A stretch of DNA of 64,000 bases, taken from JAFLCL01 sp964502175 (lineage in GTDB: Bacteria; Myxococcota_A; Polyangia; Polyangiales; Sandaracinaceae). The DNA is taken from positions 1-64,000 of the forward strand of contig CAZCVE010000005.1 of assembly GCA_964502175.1 (NCBI GenBank). Direction: 5' to 3'. A model generated the notes under the pieces. The model had not been told where the DNA came from. It saw only the letters and a list, made by a program, of their open reading frames with translations, and did no database searches. The translations under genes were made by a program, and so were the position numbers. Positions 50,937 through 59,617 of the stretch are shown here, one piece after another. Position 1 is the first letter of the stretch, and each line of letters starts with the position of its first letter.

Positions 50937-51270
50937 ATCGCGCCGCGAGCAGCGTGCCCGTCGCGCTCCATGGCGAACCGGACCTCGGGGTCCTGGTTCG
51001 CCGTGTGGGCGACGCGGTGATGACGTTGAGGAGACCGAAGCGCGTGATGGGCGCCTCGGCGAGGGCGGCTCGCTGGACCTCCTCGACGAGGGGCGGCCGA
51101 TGCCTGAGAGAGTGTCCGCGACGAGGACGTCGGGGTGCTCGACCACGGCGTCCATGGCCGGCGAAGCCGCCGCGCCGATGCTCGTCGGATTCGACAACAC
51201 GTCCCGGGCGGGGTCGAAGTCGGCTGCGCGGAGGGCAGCACGGAGGTCGTAGAAGATGCTCCACAGCGGC
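50915..51270 (-). pseudogene. Frameshifted gene remnant, unknown family
   Basis: Three consecutive protein-like pieces lie in three different minus-strand frames: LWSIFYDLRAALRAADFDPA to VADTLSGIGR, then PLVEEVQRAALAEAPITRFG, then QDPEVRFAMERDGHAARGAI ending in WLGFR and a stop. Two frameshifts are needed to join them. The original start is not clear. I do not recognise the family. Confidence 0.55.
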
Positions 51271-51279
51271 GCGGTTCTA

Positions 51280-51450
51280 CCCGCGCATCGCGGACGGGGA
51301 TCTACCGGGCGATGGTCGCCCAACGCTTGCGTGACGGCGGGCACCGTGGCGCGGGTCACGCGGGCAGGCCACCATTCTCGGCCCATCCTCGAACGTGTGG
51401 GTTTCCAACCGATCGGGTTCTTGGTCTTCCTGGTGGATCGGTGGTCCTGA
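51280..51450 (+). pseudogene. GNAT acetyltransferase-like remnant
   Basis: TGIYRAMVAQRLRDGGHRG in one frame and RPILERVGFQPIGFLVFLVD in another resemble the two halves of the C-terminal part of a GNAT domain, joined by a frameshift near 51335. The N-terminal half is not seen. It lies next to another broken gene, so this stretch is a decayed junction between two cargo modules. Confidence 0.45.
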
Positions 51451-51499
51451 CACCGGCATGGGCATGGACTCCGGCGCCCGGATCACGCTTAATCGGCGG

Positions 51500-52618
51500 A
51501 TGAGCACCGCAGAGGACGCGCCGCTCGTGTTCGGGGGAGTGCCGGCCATTCCGGCGGCCGAAGCGTTCGAGGAAGCACAGCGCAGCCAGCCCGCCTGGTA
51601 CCGGGCCTTGGAAGCGGCGTACGCCGACTTCGCCGGCAGGCCCGAAAACCACGGTCAATACGCAGACCCCGCCGGCAAGGGCGCGACGATCCCGCAGATC
51701 AGCCGCCTCTTTCAGCTGTTCGGCAACAAGCCGTTCTGCGTGCTCGCGCGCCCGCTCCCCTCCGCGCAGACCGAGGGCGTCGGGCGCCTCGAGCGGCGCA
51801 CGGCCGAGCAGCTCCTCGGCGCGCTAGCCCGTTTGGCGTTCGAGGACGGCGAGATCAACGTCACGTTCCTCCACCACGACGGCAAGACGGGGCACTGCAT
51901 CCGGCTGACGAATCACGATGCCGCGAGCGATCGGTTCGAGTACCACGACCCGTGGCCAGCGCGGTCGCTCCTCTGCGAGGAGAACAACCAGCGCGGGGTG
52001 AAGGCGCAGCCGCATGGCAAGCGATGGACCGTGACGTCGGAGGAGCTAGCTCGCGTCGCGGTCGCCGGTTTCGTCTTCCCTGCCTACTGGTGGCGCGCGG
52101 AGGGCAAGGCGCCGTTTGCGGTCACGGACCGGGACCTACGCGCCAGCGACTTCTTCGCGCACTTCCACCTCAGAGATCAGGGCGGCGAGGCCCACGGTTC
52201 CGTCATCCGGCGCGTGTACACGCCCGGACCCTTCGGCAAATGGATCGACATCGTGACGGACGTGCGCCCGGAGGGCCGCATCTCGGCTGCGAGGATGATC
52301 GCGTCGAGCGCGTGGGTGAAGCAACACCTCGAACTCGCGATCGATCTCGTGAGGAGTTTCATCGTCATGTTCGCGCCCCCTGAGGAGCCCGTCTTCAAAG
52401 AAATTGCCGCCGCGATCTTTAGCCTCGTCCGCGACCCCGTCACGGCAATCGCGCTTCGTGACGCCGACCCGAATGGTTCGGACGTCGTCGCATGCGTGCA
52501 CGCGTTCGCCGGCAGCGTACCGAAGGCGACCGCGTCGACGGAGATCGCCTCGTTGGAGATCGGACGCGTGGAACGCGATGGTGTGCGATACCTCGGCCTC
52601 GAGATGACTATCTACTGA
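51500..52618 (+). CDS. Unknown protein with possible papain-like fold
   Basis: 372 residues from ATG at 51500, with GGCGG upstream; ATG at 51458 is an alternative. Residues about 130-170 (FLHHDGKTGHCIRLTNHD, then YHDPWP) recall the His and Asp/Asn strands of papain-like cysteine peptidases such as C39, but I see no clear nucleophile Cys in the expected N-terminal helix. The C-terminal half is beta and helix mixed. It is followed 14 bases later by another unknown gene with a good ribosome binding site, so they form a pair. Confidence 0.65.
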   Translation: MSTAEDAPLVFGGVPAIPAAEAFEEAQRSQPAWYRALEAAYADFAGRPENHGQYADPAGKGATIPQISRLFQLFGNKPFCVLARPLPSAQTEGVGRLERRTAEQLLGALARLAFEDGEINVTFLHHDGKTGHCIRLTNHDAASDRFEYHDPWPARSLLCEENNQRGVKAQPHGKRWTVTSEELARVAVAGFVFPAYWWRAEGKAPFAVTDRDLRASDFFAHFHLRDQGGEAHGSVIRRVYTPGPFGKWIDIVTDVRPEGRISAARMIASSAWVKQHLELAIDLVRSFIVMFAPPEEPVFKEIAAAIFSLVRDPVTAIALRDADPNGSDVVACVHAFAGSVPKATASTEIASLEIGRVERDGVRYLGLEMTIY

Positions 52619-52632
52619 CGACGGAGGGAACC

Positions 52633-53376
52633 ATGGGTGCTGCGAAGAGGTACGTCGGCGAAGTGCATGCTCGTTGGGGCTACCTTGCGACCTGGCTGCC
52701 GAACACGCCGGTGAAGCTCGGCGACGTGGTGACGAAGGACGGCTATGGCTGGAAGGTCATGGCCTCGCTTGAGGAACTCGGAATTCCGTTCAAGGTGCGG
52801 CAGGGCAAGGATGCGATCGACTTCGACCAGACCTCGAGCTCTGGCGTGCGCGTGACCGAGACGCTCGAGGCGGGCCTCGGAGGAGCGAGCGCACGCGTCG
52901 GCGAAGGCAAGCTCTCGATCGAGTTCGCCGAGGAGGGCTCGTTTCTCTTCCGCGCGGTGGGTTGTCGCGTCGCCGAGATTGAGGATCGCGCGGCGCTCGG
53001 TCGCGCGATTCTCGATCAAGGCGGCATGTGGGACAAGGACTGGAGCGTCGTCGACGCGGTTGTTCGCGCGGCGAGCTGTACGATCGTCGTCTGCAACTCC
53101 GGTACGGCAGCCGTCACGCTGGGCGCCAAGGGGCCCGTGCAGCTCTCCGGCATCGCGGATGCCGAGGCCGGCCTGAGCATCACCGCGAAGAGCGGCGACG
53201 TGCTGTCCTTCTTGGCGGCGAAGGGCCTCACGCCCCTCTTCAAGCTGAGCCGCGTGAAGCACTCGTGGGTACAGAAGCTCGTAGGCGCCGCCCCGACGTT
53301 CGGGGGCGTGAGCCCGAGCGCAAGCATGCCGGCCTCAGACGACGATAATCCGCTCGAGGCCGTCGAGCCCGAGTAA
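52633..53376 (+). CDS. Unknown protein, partner of the preceding gene
   Basis: 247 residues with GGAGGG ahead of ATG. Notable segments are GYLATWLPNTPVKLGDVVTK, ELGIPFKVRQGKDAIDFDQT and GMWDKDWSVVDAVVRAASCT. The protein is largely beta-rich with a Ser/Pro/Asp tail and no membrane helix. The layout of amphipathic strands is compatible with a pore-former, but I found no specific match and this is a guess. It lies within a defence island and is paired with a possible peptidase. Confidence 0.65.
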   Translation: MGAAKRYVGEVHARWGYLATWLPNTPVKLGDVVTKDGYGWKVMASLEELGIPFKVRQGKDAIDFDQTSSSGVRVTETLEAGLGGASARVGEGKLSIEFAEEGSFLFRAVGCRVAEIEDRAALGRAILDQGGMWDKDWSVVDAVVRAASCTIVVCNSGTAAVTLGAKGPVQLSGIADAEAGLSITAKSGDVLSFLAAKGLTPLFKLSRVKHSWVQKLVGAAPTFGGVSPSASMPASDDDNPLEAVEPE

Positions 53377-53400
53377 TCGCTGCATCGTCTTCCGCTCCCT

Positions 53401-53463
53401 GCGCGTTTCGCGGCATCCTGATCACGATGCCGATTCGGGTGATCACGATGCCGCGAAACGCGC
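53401..53463. repeat. Long 25-bp-arm hairpin between convergent genes
   Basis: The arms at 53401-53425 and 53439-53463 pair at 24 of 25 positions around a 13-base loop; each contains TTTCGCGGCATC or its complement. No T-tract follows on either side. It lies exactly between two convergent genes and may act as a bidirectional terminator or be a small mobile palindrome. Confidence 0.85.
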
Positions 53464-53465
53464 AT

Positions 53466-54035
53466 CTAGCGCCACAGAGATATCGTCGGCCCAACCAGGA
53501 GCGTAACCTCGACATGCCCATCGAATGCGGTGGCGTGGACGTCTAGGTCAACGCTCACGACCCCACCCTGCACGGATTGAGGACCCGGGATCTCGTTCTC
53601 GTAGCAGCCGTCTGGCGTGGCGAACACGCAGCTGCCGATCCGTAGGTGCCCTCCGAACCGCGCATCGATGCCCGGCGCTTCGAATGACGGCACAACATCC
53701 AGACCAGCGCCGAAGCCGACGTGAAAGCCCCAGGCGATTCGGAATTCGAGCAACGCCGGGATGAAGACCCTGAACTGGGTGTCCCGCGTCCCTGCGCTTC
53801 CGAGGAAGACGGGACGAAGATAGAGCGCCCACGTTCCGTCGAAGCGAACACCACCCGCAAACGCGATTCCTCCACCGCCAGCGAGGGCGCCGGTGTCGCT
53901 CACGAGCGTGCCGCCGACGAGCGAGACATCGAACCGTTGCATCGCTTCCGCAGACGCCGGCGTCGGGTCGAGCGCTTCGGCCGCGACGACGAGGAGCATC
54001 GCGGCTCCCGTCGAGAGCCCTGCAGACCTACACAT
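53466..54035 (-). CDS. Predicted outer-membrane beta-barrel protein
   Basis: 189 residues with a signal peptide (about 1-30, ending in PASAEA). The rest is a series of short amphipathic beta strands (for example GGIAFAGGVRFDGTWALYLR) ending in VTLLVGPTISLWR, with Trp followed by Arg at the end. This is a typical small outer-membrane barrel pattern. The start overlaps the end of the oxidoreductase gene by 8 bases, so they are coupled. Confidence 0.7.
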   Translation of the reverse strand: MCRSAGLSTGAAMLLVVAAEALDPTPASAEAMQRFDVSLVGGTLVSDTGALAGGGGIAFAGGVRFDGTWALYLRPVFLGSAGTRDTQFRVFIPALLEFRIAWGFHVGFGAGLDVVPSFEAPGIDARFGGHLRIGSCVFATPDGCYENEIPGPQSVQGGVVSVDLDVHATAFDGHVEVTLLVGPTISLWR

Positions 54036-55536
54036 GCAGGAGCACCTGATGGGCGGCGTTCTCGAACATCTGGGTTCGTATCCCCGCCGCGCGCACGCGG
54101 CCGTAGAAGAGGCGCAACTCCGTCTTCGCGTCGTCGGCGATCCTCGCGAGGCGAGCCGGGTCGGTGGTCGTTACGTCGTTTCCCATGCCAAAGACCTGCC
54201 CCCAGTGTGGCCGCCCGCCGTGGTCGAGCGCGACATCTTCGATCGCGGACAGGACCGTCCGGCCTTGGCCGTTCGTCGACGAGAGCACTTCGACCGTGCA
54301 GGTTGGCCCATCACGATGCGCGAGCAGGCCGCGCGAGGCGCCTTGGAAGCGGATCGACGTGAAGCCCACGACGATTTGCTTCGGTGGCGTGCTGCCGAGG
54401 CGGTTCATTTCGTCAAGCATCGCGTCGATGGCGCGGATGTAGTCGCCGCTCGCGTCGACGCGGAACGAGTACTCGATGCCGTAGCCAATGATCCCGCCGA
54501 ACGCCGCGGGGCTCGTCAGCATCTGCGGCGCGTCACCGTGTTGGAGCGGAGGGTCTCGGAGCGAAACGAGCTGCCGCCACAAGGCCCGCTTCAGCTCGTC
54601 GGGCGGAATGGTCGAAGTCCACCAGTTGCCGAACTGCGCGAGCAACGAACACGGTGGCGCGCTCGGCGCCTCGGCACCCGGCGGTGCCTGGTCGGCCACG
54701 TACGAACGGCTCATGACGGCTGGCGCGTCGAACCCATCGACCTGGTACGGACAAACGAGGATGCCAGCCGAGTCGACCGGCTCGCCAGTGGGCATAGTGG
54801 CGAACGCCGCTGGGATGCCGTTCGCGGCAGCAGGCCCTCGGAGGAGCGCGCGCACCTCGGGCCAGGGGTGGTATTCGACCTTCTTGGCGAGCCGCCGCAT
54901 CGGGGACACGCGCACGAGGACCGCGGTGATGACGCCGATGGATCCGAGCGAGACGACCGCCGCGTCGAACAAGTCTCGGTTACCCGGGACGTCTACGACG
55001 ACTCCGTCGTCTGACGCGATCAGTAGCCGCTTCACCGTCGAGCCGCCGTTGCCGTCGTCGACCACCGTAACAAGCTCGATCGCGACGACCAGGTCGGCGA
55101 GCGTGCCGTAGCCGAAGCCGGAACCATGCGTTGCCGTGGACATCGCGCCGACGAAGGTCTGTCCCGAGAAGGCGCCGACCATCGCGAGCGTGCGCCGCGG
55201 GTTAGCATTCGCCAGGCGATCCAACACCTGCTGAATCGACGCACCGGCGGCCACCCACACGTGATCGGCGGGGGCCACCGCCACTCCCGGATCGTGTCTC
55301 GCGGGGTACTGGACCGCGCGGCCGTCTGGGAGCATGACGCCCCGGACATCGAGGAGCACCGGGCTGTTGTGCGGCTTCAGGAGCTGCGACGTCGAGTACG
55401 CGCCAGCGGCAATCTGCACGCGTGAACCTGCCGCGACGGCTGCTCCTAGAGCCGCCTCTACGTCGCCACGCGAAGCAAGCGGCGGCTTGTCCGCGACGTT
55501 GCCCGCGATGTTCCTCGCCCAGTTCTTCCAATCCAC
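54028..55536 (-). CDS. FAD-linked oxidoreductase (VAO/PCMH family)
   Basis: 502 residues starting at GTG 55536, with AAAGGAG upstream. The FAD-binding PCMH domain is seen in WVAAGASIQQVLDRL, MVGAFSGQTFVGAMSTATHG and the SLGSIGVIT segment. The C-terminal substrate domain has many Trp/His residues. The family includes aldonolactone oxidases and other flavin oxidases; the substrate is unknown. It is coupled to the outer-membrane-type gene downstream. Its role in this island is not obvious. Confidence 0.82.
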   Translation of the reverse strand: MDWKNWARNIAGNVADKPPLASRGDVEAALGAAVAAGSRVQIAAGAYSTSQLLKPHNSPVLLDVRGVMLPDGRAVQYPARHDPGVAVAPADHVWVAAGASIQQVLDRLANANPRRTLAMVGAFSGQTFVGAMSTATHGSGFGYGTLADLVVAIELVTVVDDGNGGSTVKRLLIASDDGVVVDVPGNRDLFDAAVVSLGSIGVITAVLVRVSPMRRLAKKVEYHPWPEVRALLRGPAAANGIPAAFATMPTGEPVDSAGILVCPYQVDGFDAPAVMSRSYVADQAPPGAEAPSAPPCSLLAQFGNWWTSTIPPDELKRALWRQLVSLRDPPLQHGDAPQMLTSPAAFGGIIGYGIEYSFRVDASGDYIRAIDAMLDEMNRLGSTPPKQIVVGFTSIRFQGASRGLLAHRDGPTCTVEVLSSTNGQGRTVLSAIEDVALDHGGRPHWGQVFGMGNDVTTTDPARLARIADDAKTELRLFYGRVRAAGIRTQMFENAAHQVLLHV

Positions 55537-55561
55537 GGCGTCTCCTTTCGTGCGGCTATGC

Positions 55562-55822
55562 CTACAGCGCGAGAACGGGTGCCGGTCCCGTACGCCTCGA
55601 GATCCTCGAAGTGGAACGCCCGAAGAGCGTGATCCGTCGCCTGCTGCCGGACAGGGCGCCGACGCGGAGGCTCGCGCTCGACCCGTCGGGCCCGAAGTGG
55701 TCGCCGCCGCAGACGAGACCGCCCTGTCCCTGTCCGTCCACATCCACGATGTCGATCGCGACGGCGTTGTCACAGCGCGAGAGCGGGGTCTCGCCTCGTG
55801 CTCCGGACGATTGCCGTGCCAT
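55562..55822 (-). CDS. Small protein upstream of the oxidoreductase (weak)
   Basis: 86 residues from an ATG, with high G/C third positions. It contains AIDIVDVDGQGQGGLVCGGD and ends 25 bases before the oxidoreductase start. It could be the first gene of that operon. No family match; a longer start at 55885 exists. Confidence 0.4.
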   Translation of the reverse strand: MARQSSGARGETPLSRCDNAVAIDIVDVDGQGQGGLVCGGDHFGPDGSSASLRVGALSGSRRRITLFGRSTSRISRRTGPAPVLAL

Positions 55823-56467
55823 GAGTCCTCCCGGTCGCGTAGCGCGACGTCGACGATTGCAACCGAGCCCTATGCTCGATGTCAATCCCCCAGGTCTGAG
55901 CGCGGCCGCTTAGGTCGAAGGCGCCGGCGGCTGGGTCAAGGGTGGAGCCGCTTGCTCAGCACGACCGTCGACCCCGGGGGGTCCACGGCGTCGGCTCAGG
56001 CTCGTCGGCCCCGCTACCGCGGCGGGACGGGTCCGCTCCTCCGGCATCGGCTCTCGGAAGGCGCGAGGTGGCGCCACGCGCGGTGGCTGGAGAACGGCCA
56101 ATGCGGCGGCGAGGAGCTTGTGCATCGCCAGGGCCTACGACCCCGACCTCAAGACCTCCTGAACCGCGAGGACGAGGCTCGTGCCGTACGCCGGGAGCAC
56201 GGCGCTCATCGCGAGTCGACCGCACACCCAAGCGAGCCCCGCGGTCGGCTGCCCAAGGCCATCGCCGAGGCGAGCTCACCGCCGATCGCGTTGCGAAGGC
56301 TCGCGGTCGGTGCAGCTCGCGGAACTGGTCGAGCTCCGCGTCAGAGCGTGACTCGAGCCGATGGACCGAGCCCGCGAACGCTTCTCGACGAGCGGCGCGC
56401 GGGCGCTCGCGTTCAAGCACTGTCACCTCGGCCACTGACGTGCGATCCTCTCGCCGTTCTGAACTGG
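55823..56467. other. Region without a supported gene
   Basis: About 645 bases between the small upstream gene and the Mrr-like gene. All frames are broken, Arg-rich or low-complexity, and no RNA or repeat was recognised. Fragments such as ELVELRVRA and FSTSGARALAFKHC hint at degraded coding sequence but cannot be assigned. Confidence 0.5.
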
Positions 56468-57346
56468 ATGGATCCCATGCCCCAGCCTCACACCGCCAAG
56501 CTGCCTGCCCCCAGTAGTCCCAGCGAATTCGAAGACATGTGCGTCGACGCGCTCCGGATCCGTTTCAGCGCGACCGCGCAACGGAATGGTCGATCGGGCC
56601 AGCGACAGGATGGCGTGGACATCGTCGTGCGGACCAACTCCGGCTACCTCGGCGCGCAGTGTAAGAACGTGGTGTCCTTGGACCTTGCACTTGTAAAGGA
56701 GCTCTCGCATGCGGCACGCGCATTCAAGCCTCCGCTCGCGTCGTTCGTCGTCCTCACAACGGTCCCCAGGGACGCACGTCTCCAAGAAGACGTCCGCGTT
56801 TACTTCCACTCTCATCCAGAGCCCTTCACGATTGACGTACTATTCTGGGAGGATATCGTCGCGCAGCTCACGTCCGAACGCGGAGTGGTCGAGAAGTTCT
56901 GGAGTTGGAGCGAGGGCATCCCCGCGTGGCTGCCGCGCCGGGAAGGAGAACTCCGCCACCTGCGAAACGAGCTTGAGCGGATCGCGAAGTTCGGCAGCGA
57001 CCTCAACACGCGACGGCACTGGTATCGCCAGATGGGCGAGGTGCCACCCCGCGAGTACACCGAAACCTCTGGCCATGCCGAGTTCGAGGCACTTTGGAGC
57101 AAGCTCGCGCCCGAGCACACCTTCGACGAGTTGACCCGTTCCTCGGTCGACTACGTCCGGGACGCGATGCGACTGTGGGATGCCGCGGCACGCCTATTCG
57201 GTGAACGGTTGCGCACGGACGGCGGCGTATCCCGGGTCGCACTCGACGCGCAGGATGACGCCGCGACCACCTACGGGCGCAGAATGAACAACAATGCTGT
57301 ACAGGCGATCCGCGCACTCGACCAGCGGCGTCTGGTCCTACCCTGA
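56468..57346 (+). CDS. Mrr-like restriction endonuclease-fold protein
   Basis: 292 residues. Residues 19-73 contain FEDMCVDALRIRFS and then DGVDIVVRTNSGYLGAQCKN, the PD-(D/E)XK core in its Mrr form, with Asp in DGVDIV and Gln-x-Lys (QCK) replacing Glu-x-Lys. The C-terminal part is helical with Trp/Tyr-rich segments, likely a target-sensing or regulatory domain. It stands alone, convergent with the CapV-like gene, with 12 bases between stops. Likely a defence nuclease. Confidence 0.75.
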   Translation: MDPMPQPHTAKLPAPSSPSEFEDMCVDALRIRFSATAQRNGRSGQRQDGVDIVVRTNSGYLGAQCKNVVSLDLALVKELSHAARAFKPPLASFVVLTTVPRDARLQEDVRVYFHSHPEPFTIDVLFWEDIVAQLTSERGVVEKFWSWSEGIPAWLPRREGELRHLRNELERIAKFGSDLNTRRHWYRQMGEVPPREYTETSGHAEFEALWSKLAPEHTFDELTRSSVDYVRDAMRLWDAAARLFGERLRTDGGVSRVALDAQDDAATTYGRRMNNNAVQAIRALDQRRLVLP

Positions 57347-57358
57347 CGTGCGCGGTGC

Positions 57359-58315
57359 TCAGGCGAAGAGTGCTCGAATGTCTCGTTCGCGGCGCGCGAA
57401 CGACTCCCGCCCGCAGCGTCGAAGAAGGTTGAGCTTCCCAAGATCGCTCTCAAGAAGATCTGTCGCGAGTTCGGGCTGCGTGAAGGTGTCATCCACCCGC
57501 ACCGTGGGAACGTCCGCGAAGAGAACACGCCGCAGTTGGTCCATCGACTGTGTATTGATCTCGAGCGTCTTCTGAAGCAGTTGTATCGGCCAGAACTGTC
57601 GAGCCACGCGTGCCGCGACGCCACGATCGGGCTCTGGATAGACTCCGACGCCGACACTCATGACACGCACCGACGCACGTTGAGCGCCAAGAGCCTCCGT
57701 AGCGTCGGCAATCGCGTACAGCGTCGGATTGTTCGCGCAGTATCCGCCGTCAATGAGCTCCACCACGTCCTCACGCGACGTTGTCACCGTACTCCGTTCG
57801 AAGAATGGATAGGCGGAGCAGGACGCACGTACGGCATCGCGCAGCTTGACGCCGAAGCCCGGCACGAATCGCGGTTTCATGCCATGAGCCTGCGCAGGGT
57901 CAGACTTGAAGATCATCGGCGTGTGAAGATCCCACTTCGCGGCGACAATGCCAACGCCTGTTTTGATGTCGCCAAAGTCACGCTCCGCGAATACGGTCTC
58001 CGCAAGGTCGTTGAGTGCGCGCGTCCGCGACCGCCGTGTCTTCATTCCCATGACCGTCGGCACGTGCGTCTTGTAGAGTGTGTGGATGTCGTCTACGCGG
58101 TGCCCCAGTCCGAGAAGCGCGGCGATAATCGCCCCCGTACTCGTACCGAAGATCAAGTCGAACTGCGATGCGAGCGGGCCGCCGCCGAGCAGAGCCTCGA
58201 GCTCATCCAGCACTCCGAGCGAATAGAACCCCTTCGCGCCGCCGCCATCCAACGAGAGCACACGAACGTGCGGCGGGTGGAGCGGGGTGTGAGCGTGCTT
58301 CGTCACCGCTTGCAT
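57359..58315 (-). CDS. capV: CapV-like patatin phospholipase (CBASS effector)
   Basis: 318 residues. The oxyanion loop DGGGAKGF is at 23-30, the nucleophile elbow GTSTG at 57-61 with Ser59, and the catalytic Asp motif DGG at 189-191. In CBASS, CapV cleaves membrane phospholipids when bound by a cyclic dinucleotide. It starts 6 bases after the CD-NTase stop, the usual order of cyclase then effector. The C-terminal helical part may hold the nucleotide-binding site. Calling it CapV rests on context plus motifs. Confidence 0.88.
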   Translation of the reverse strand: MQAVTKHAHTPLHPPHVRVLSLDGGGAKGFYSLGVLDELEALLGGGPLASQFDLIFGTSTGAIIAALLGLGHRVDDIHTLYKTHVPTVMGMKTRRSRTRALNDLAETVFAERDFGDIKTGVGIVAAKWDLHTPMIFKSDPAQAHGMKPRFVPGFGVKLRDAVRASCSAYPFFERSTVTTSREDVVELIDGGYCANNPTLYAIADATEALGAQRASVRVMSVGVGVYPEPDRGVAARVARQFWPIQLLQKTLEINTQSMDQLRRVLFADVPTVRVDDTFTQPELATDLLESDLGKLNLLRRCGRESFARRERDIRALFA

Positions 58316-58321
58316 CGGAAC

Positions 58322-59194
58322 CTACGGTTCGTGCCCGGAGAACGCTCGGCGCCACGCCGCCTTCGCCTGGGTGCCATCCTTCTCGTCGAGCGCCCGCCGC
58401 ACGTCGACGAGCGACGACTGGAGCGCCGCCAAGAACGTCCGGAAGACAGACGGATCCCACTCTCCTCCACCTAGCAGGTCGCCCTCGCCTGCAAGGCGGG
58501 CGAGCGATCCGACTCCCCACGCAGAAGAGTGACGCTTCTCGATCTCTCGACCCAATGTATAGAAATCCAACGGCAGATCGCCGCTGAACATGTCGTTTGG
58601 CAGAGAGTAGATCAGGCACTCGAGGTAGTAGGACGGCGCGGTCTTTGCGGCACCAAATCGACACCGCGCCCACCGCTTGTAGAGGCGCACGGTCTGTTTG
58701 AACGCACCATTGGTGGCCGCGCTCTTCTTGGCCGCGGCGTCGTGGTGCCCGCGCGGCCAGTTCTTCCGCATGGCTCCGCTCGAGAACGAGTACACGGAGA
58801 TCGGATCAGCTGTCGGGTCGCCATGATGGACCGCGGGGACTACGTCGATGCTGACCTCTGTTGCGAGCCGAATGCACTTGTCTTTCCGGGTCCACTTGCC
58901 CGCATACCGCCGGTCAGATTCGAGCTTCCGCTCGATGCCTGAGAAGATCTCCGACCAGTTCGGCCCCCGCCACCAGTCGTGCGTGGCCGTTCGGCTCACC
59001 GTCAGCACGTCGACGTCGTTCATGGTCGCGAGCGCGGTGTCGTTCTTGTACGACCCCTGGAGCACGGACGCGTACTCGACGTCGCCGAGCAGTGCGCGAA
59101 CATTCTCGTGAAGCGAGATGGCCTTGTCGATGGTGGTTTTGGCCGGTGGACGCCCGTATCGGGCAACGAAATCGCTATCGAGTGAGCGCGTCAT
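58322..59194 (-). CDS. CD-NTase (cGAS/DncV-like cyclic nucleotide synthase)
   Basis: 290 residues from ATG at 59194. The nucleotidyltransferase signature is LQGSYKNDTALATMNDVDVL, with Gly-Ser at 47-48, Asp60 and Asp62, and a third Asp in VSIDVVP (Asp117). A helical C-terminal domain follows. The enzyme would make a cyclic oligonucleotide upon infection. The C-terminus ends in SGHEP. In type II CBASS the C-terminus is conjugated by Cap2; whether this end is suitable is unknown. It is divergent from the hydrolase/E2-E1-JAB operon. Confidence 0.87.
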   Translation of the reverse strand: MTRSLDSDFVARYGRPPAKTTIDKAISLHENVRALLGDVEYASVLQGSYKNDTALATMNDVDVLTVSRTATHDWWRGPNWSEIFSGIERKLESDRRYAGKWTRKDKCIRLATEVSIDVVPAVHHGDPTADPISVYSFSSGAMRKNWPRGHHDAAAKKSAATNGAFKQTVRLYKRWARCRFGAAKTAPSYYLECLIYSLPNDMFSGDLPLDFYTLGREIEKRHSSAWGVGSLARLAGEGDLLGGGEWDPSVFRTFLAALQSSLVDVRRALDEKDGTQAKAAWRRAFSGHEP

Positions 59195-59617
59195 GCCTGG
59201 CTCCCGCGTGAACCGAGGGATCTGTGAACCGTCCTGCCCATGGTCGACTCGAACCGTTGGCCACGCAAGAACGATCCGCCGAAGGTGTCGCACCTCGACA
59301 CGCATCGGGTCGGTCAAACGGGACGGGCAGACATGGCGGCCATCGCACGGGCGGCGGTCGACGGTCCTTGTCCAATACGTGAGCGCAACTCTTGAAAGGC
59401 TGCCCTGCCGCGATCCTCGCTTTGCCGGCTTCGGGTCGAATGGTGCAGGAAAAGGCGAGCAATTTCGGCGGCGACCAAGAAAACCGGCCCCCGGTGCATG
59501 GCGCGGTGTCAGTAACTGCGGGGAGACGCCGTCTTGGTCGCGGGCGTCACAGATGCCCCGTACGGCCGCTTGACCATCCGTGTCAGACAGTATCCATTGT
59601 GATATCAAGGACGGAAT
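59195..59617. promoter_or_regulatory. Divergent region between CD-NTase and hydrolase operons
   Basis: 423 bases with no supported gene, which must contain two outward promoters. TTGACC at 59570-59575 could be a -35 for the rightward operon, with TATCCA at 59591, but the 15-base spacing is poor. No palindromic operator was spotted. Confidence 0.4.

Noticed and set aside
52633..53376. Bacterial gasdermin
   Set aside because: It lacks the N-terminal palmitoylated Cys and the motif order that I recall for bacterial gasdermins, so the resemblance was too weak to claim.
55334..56467. Upstream extension of the Mrr-like frame
   Set aside because: The extension is Arg/Ser-rich and low-complexity, while the domain begins just after the ATG at 56468.
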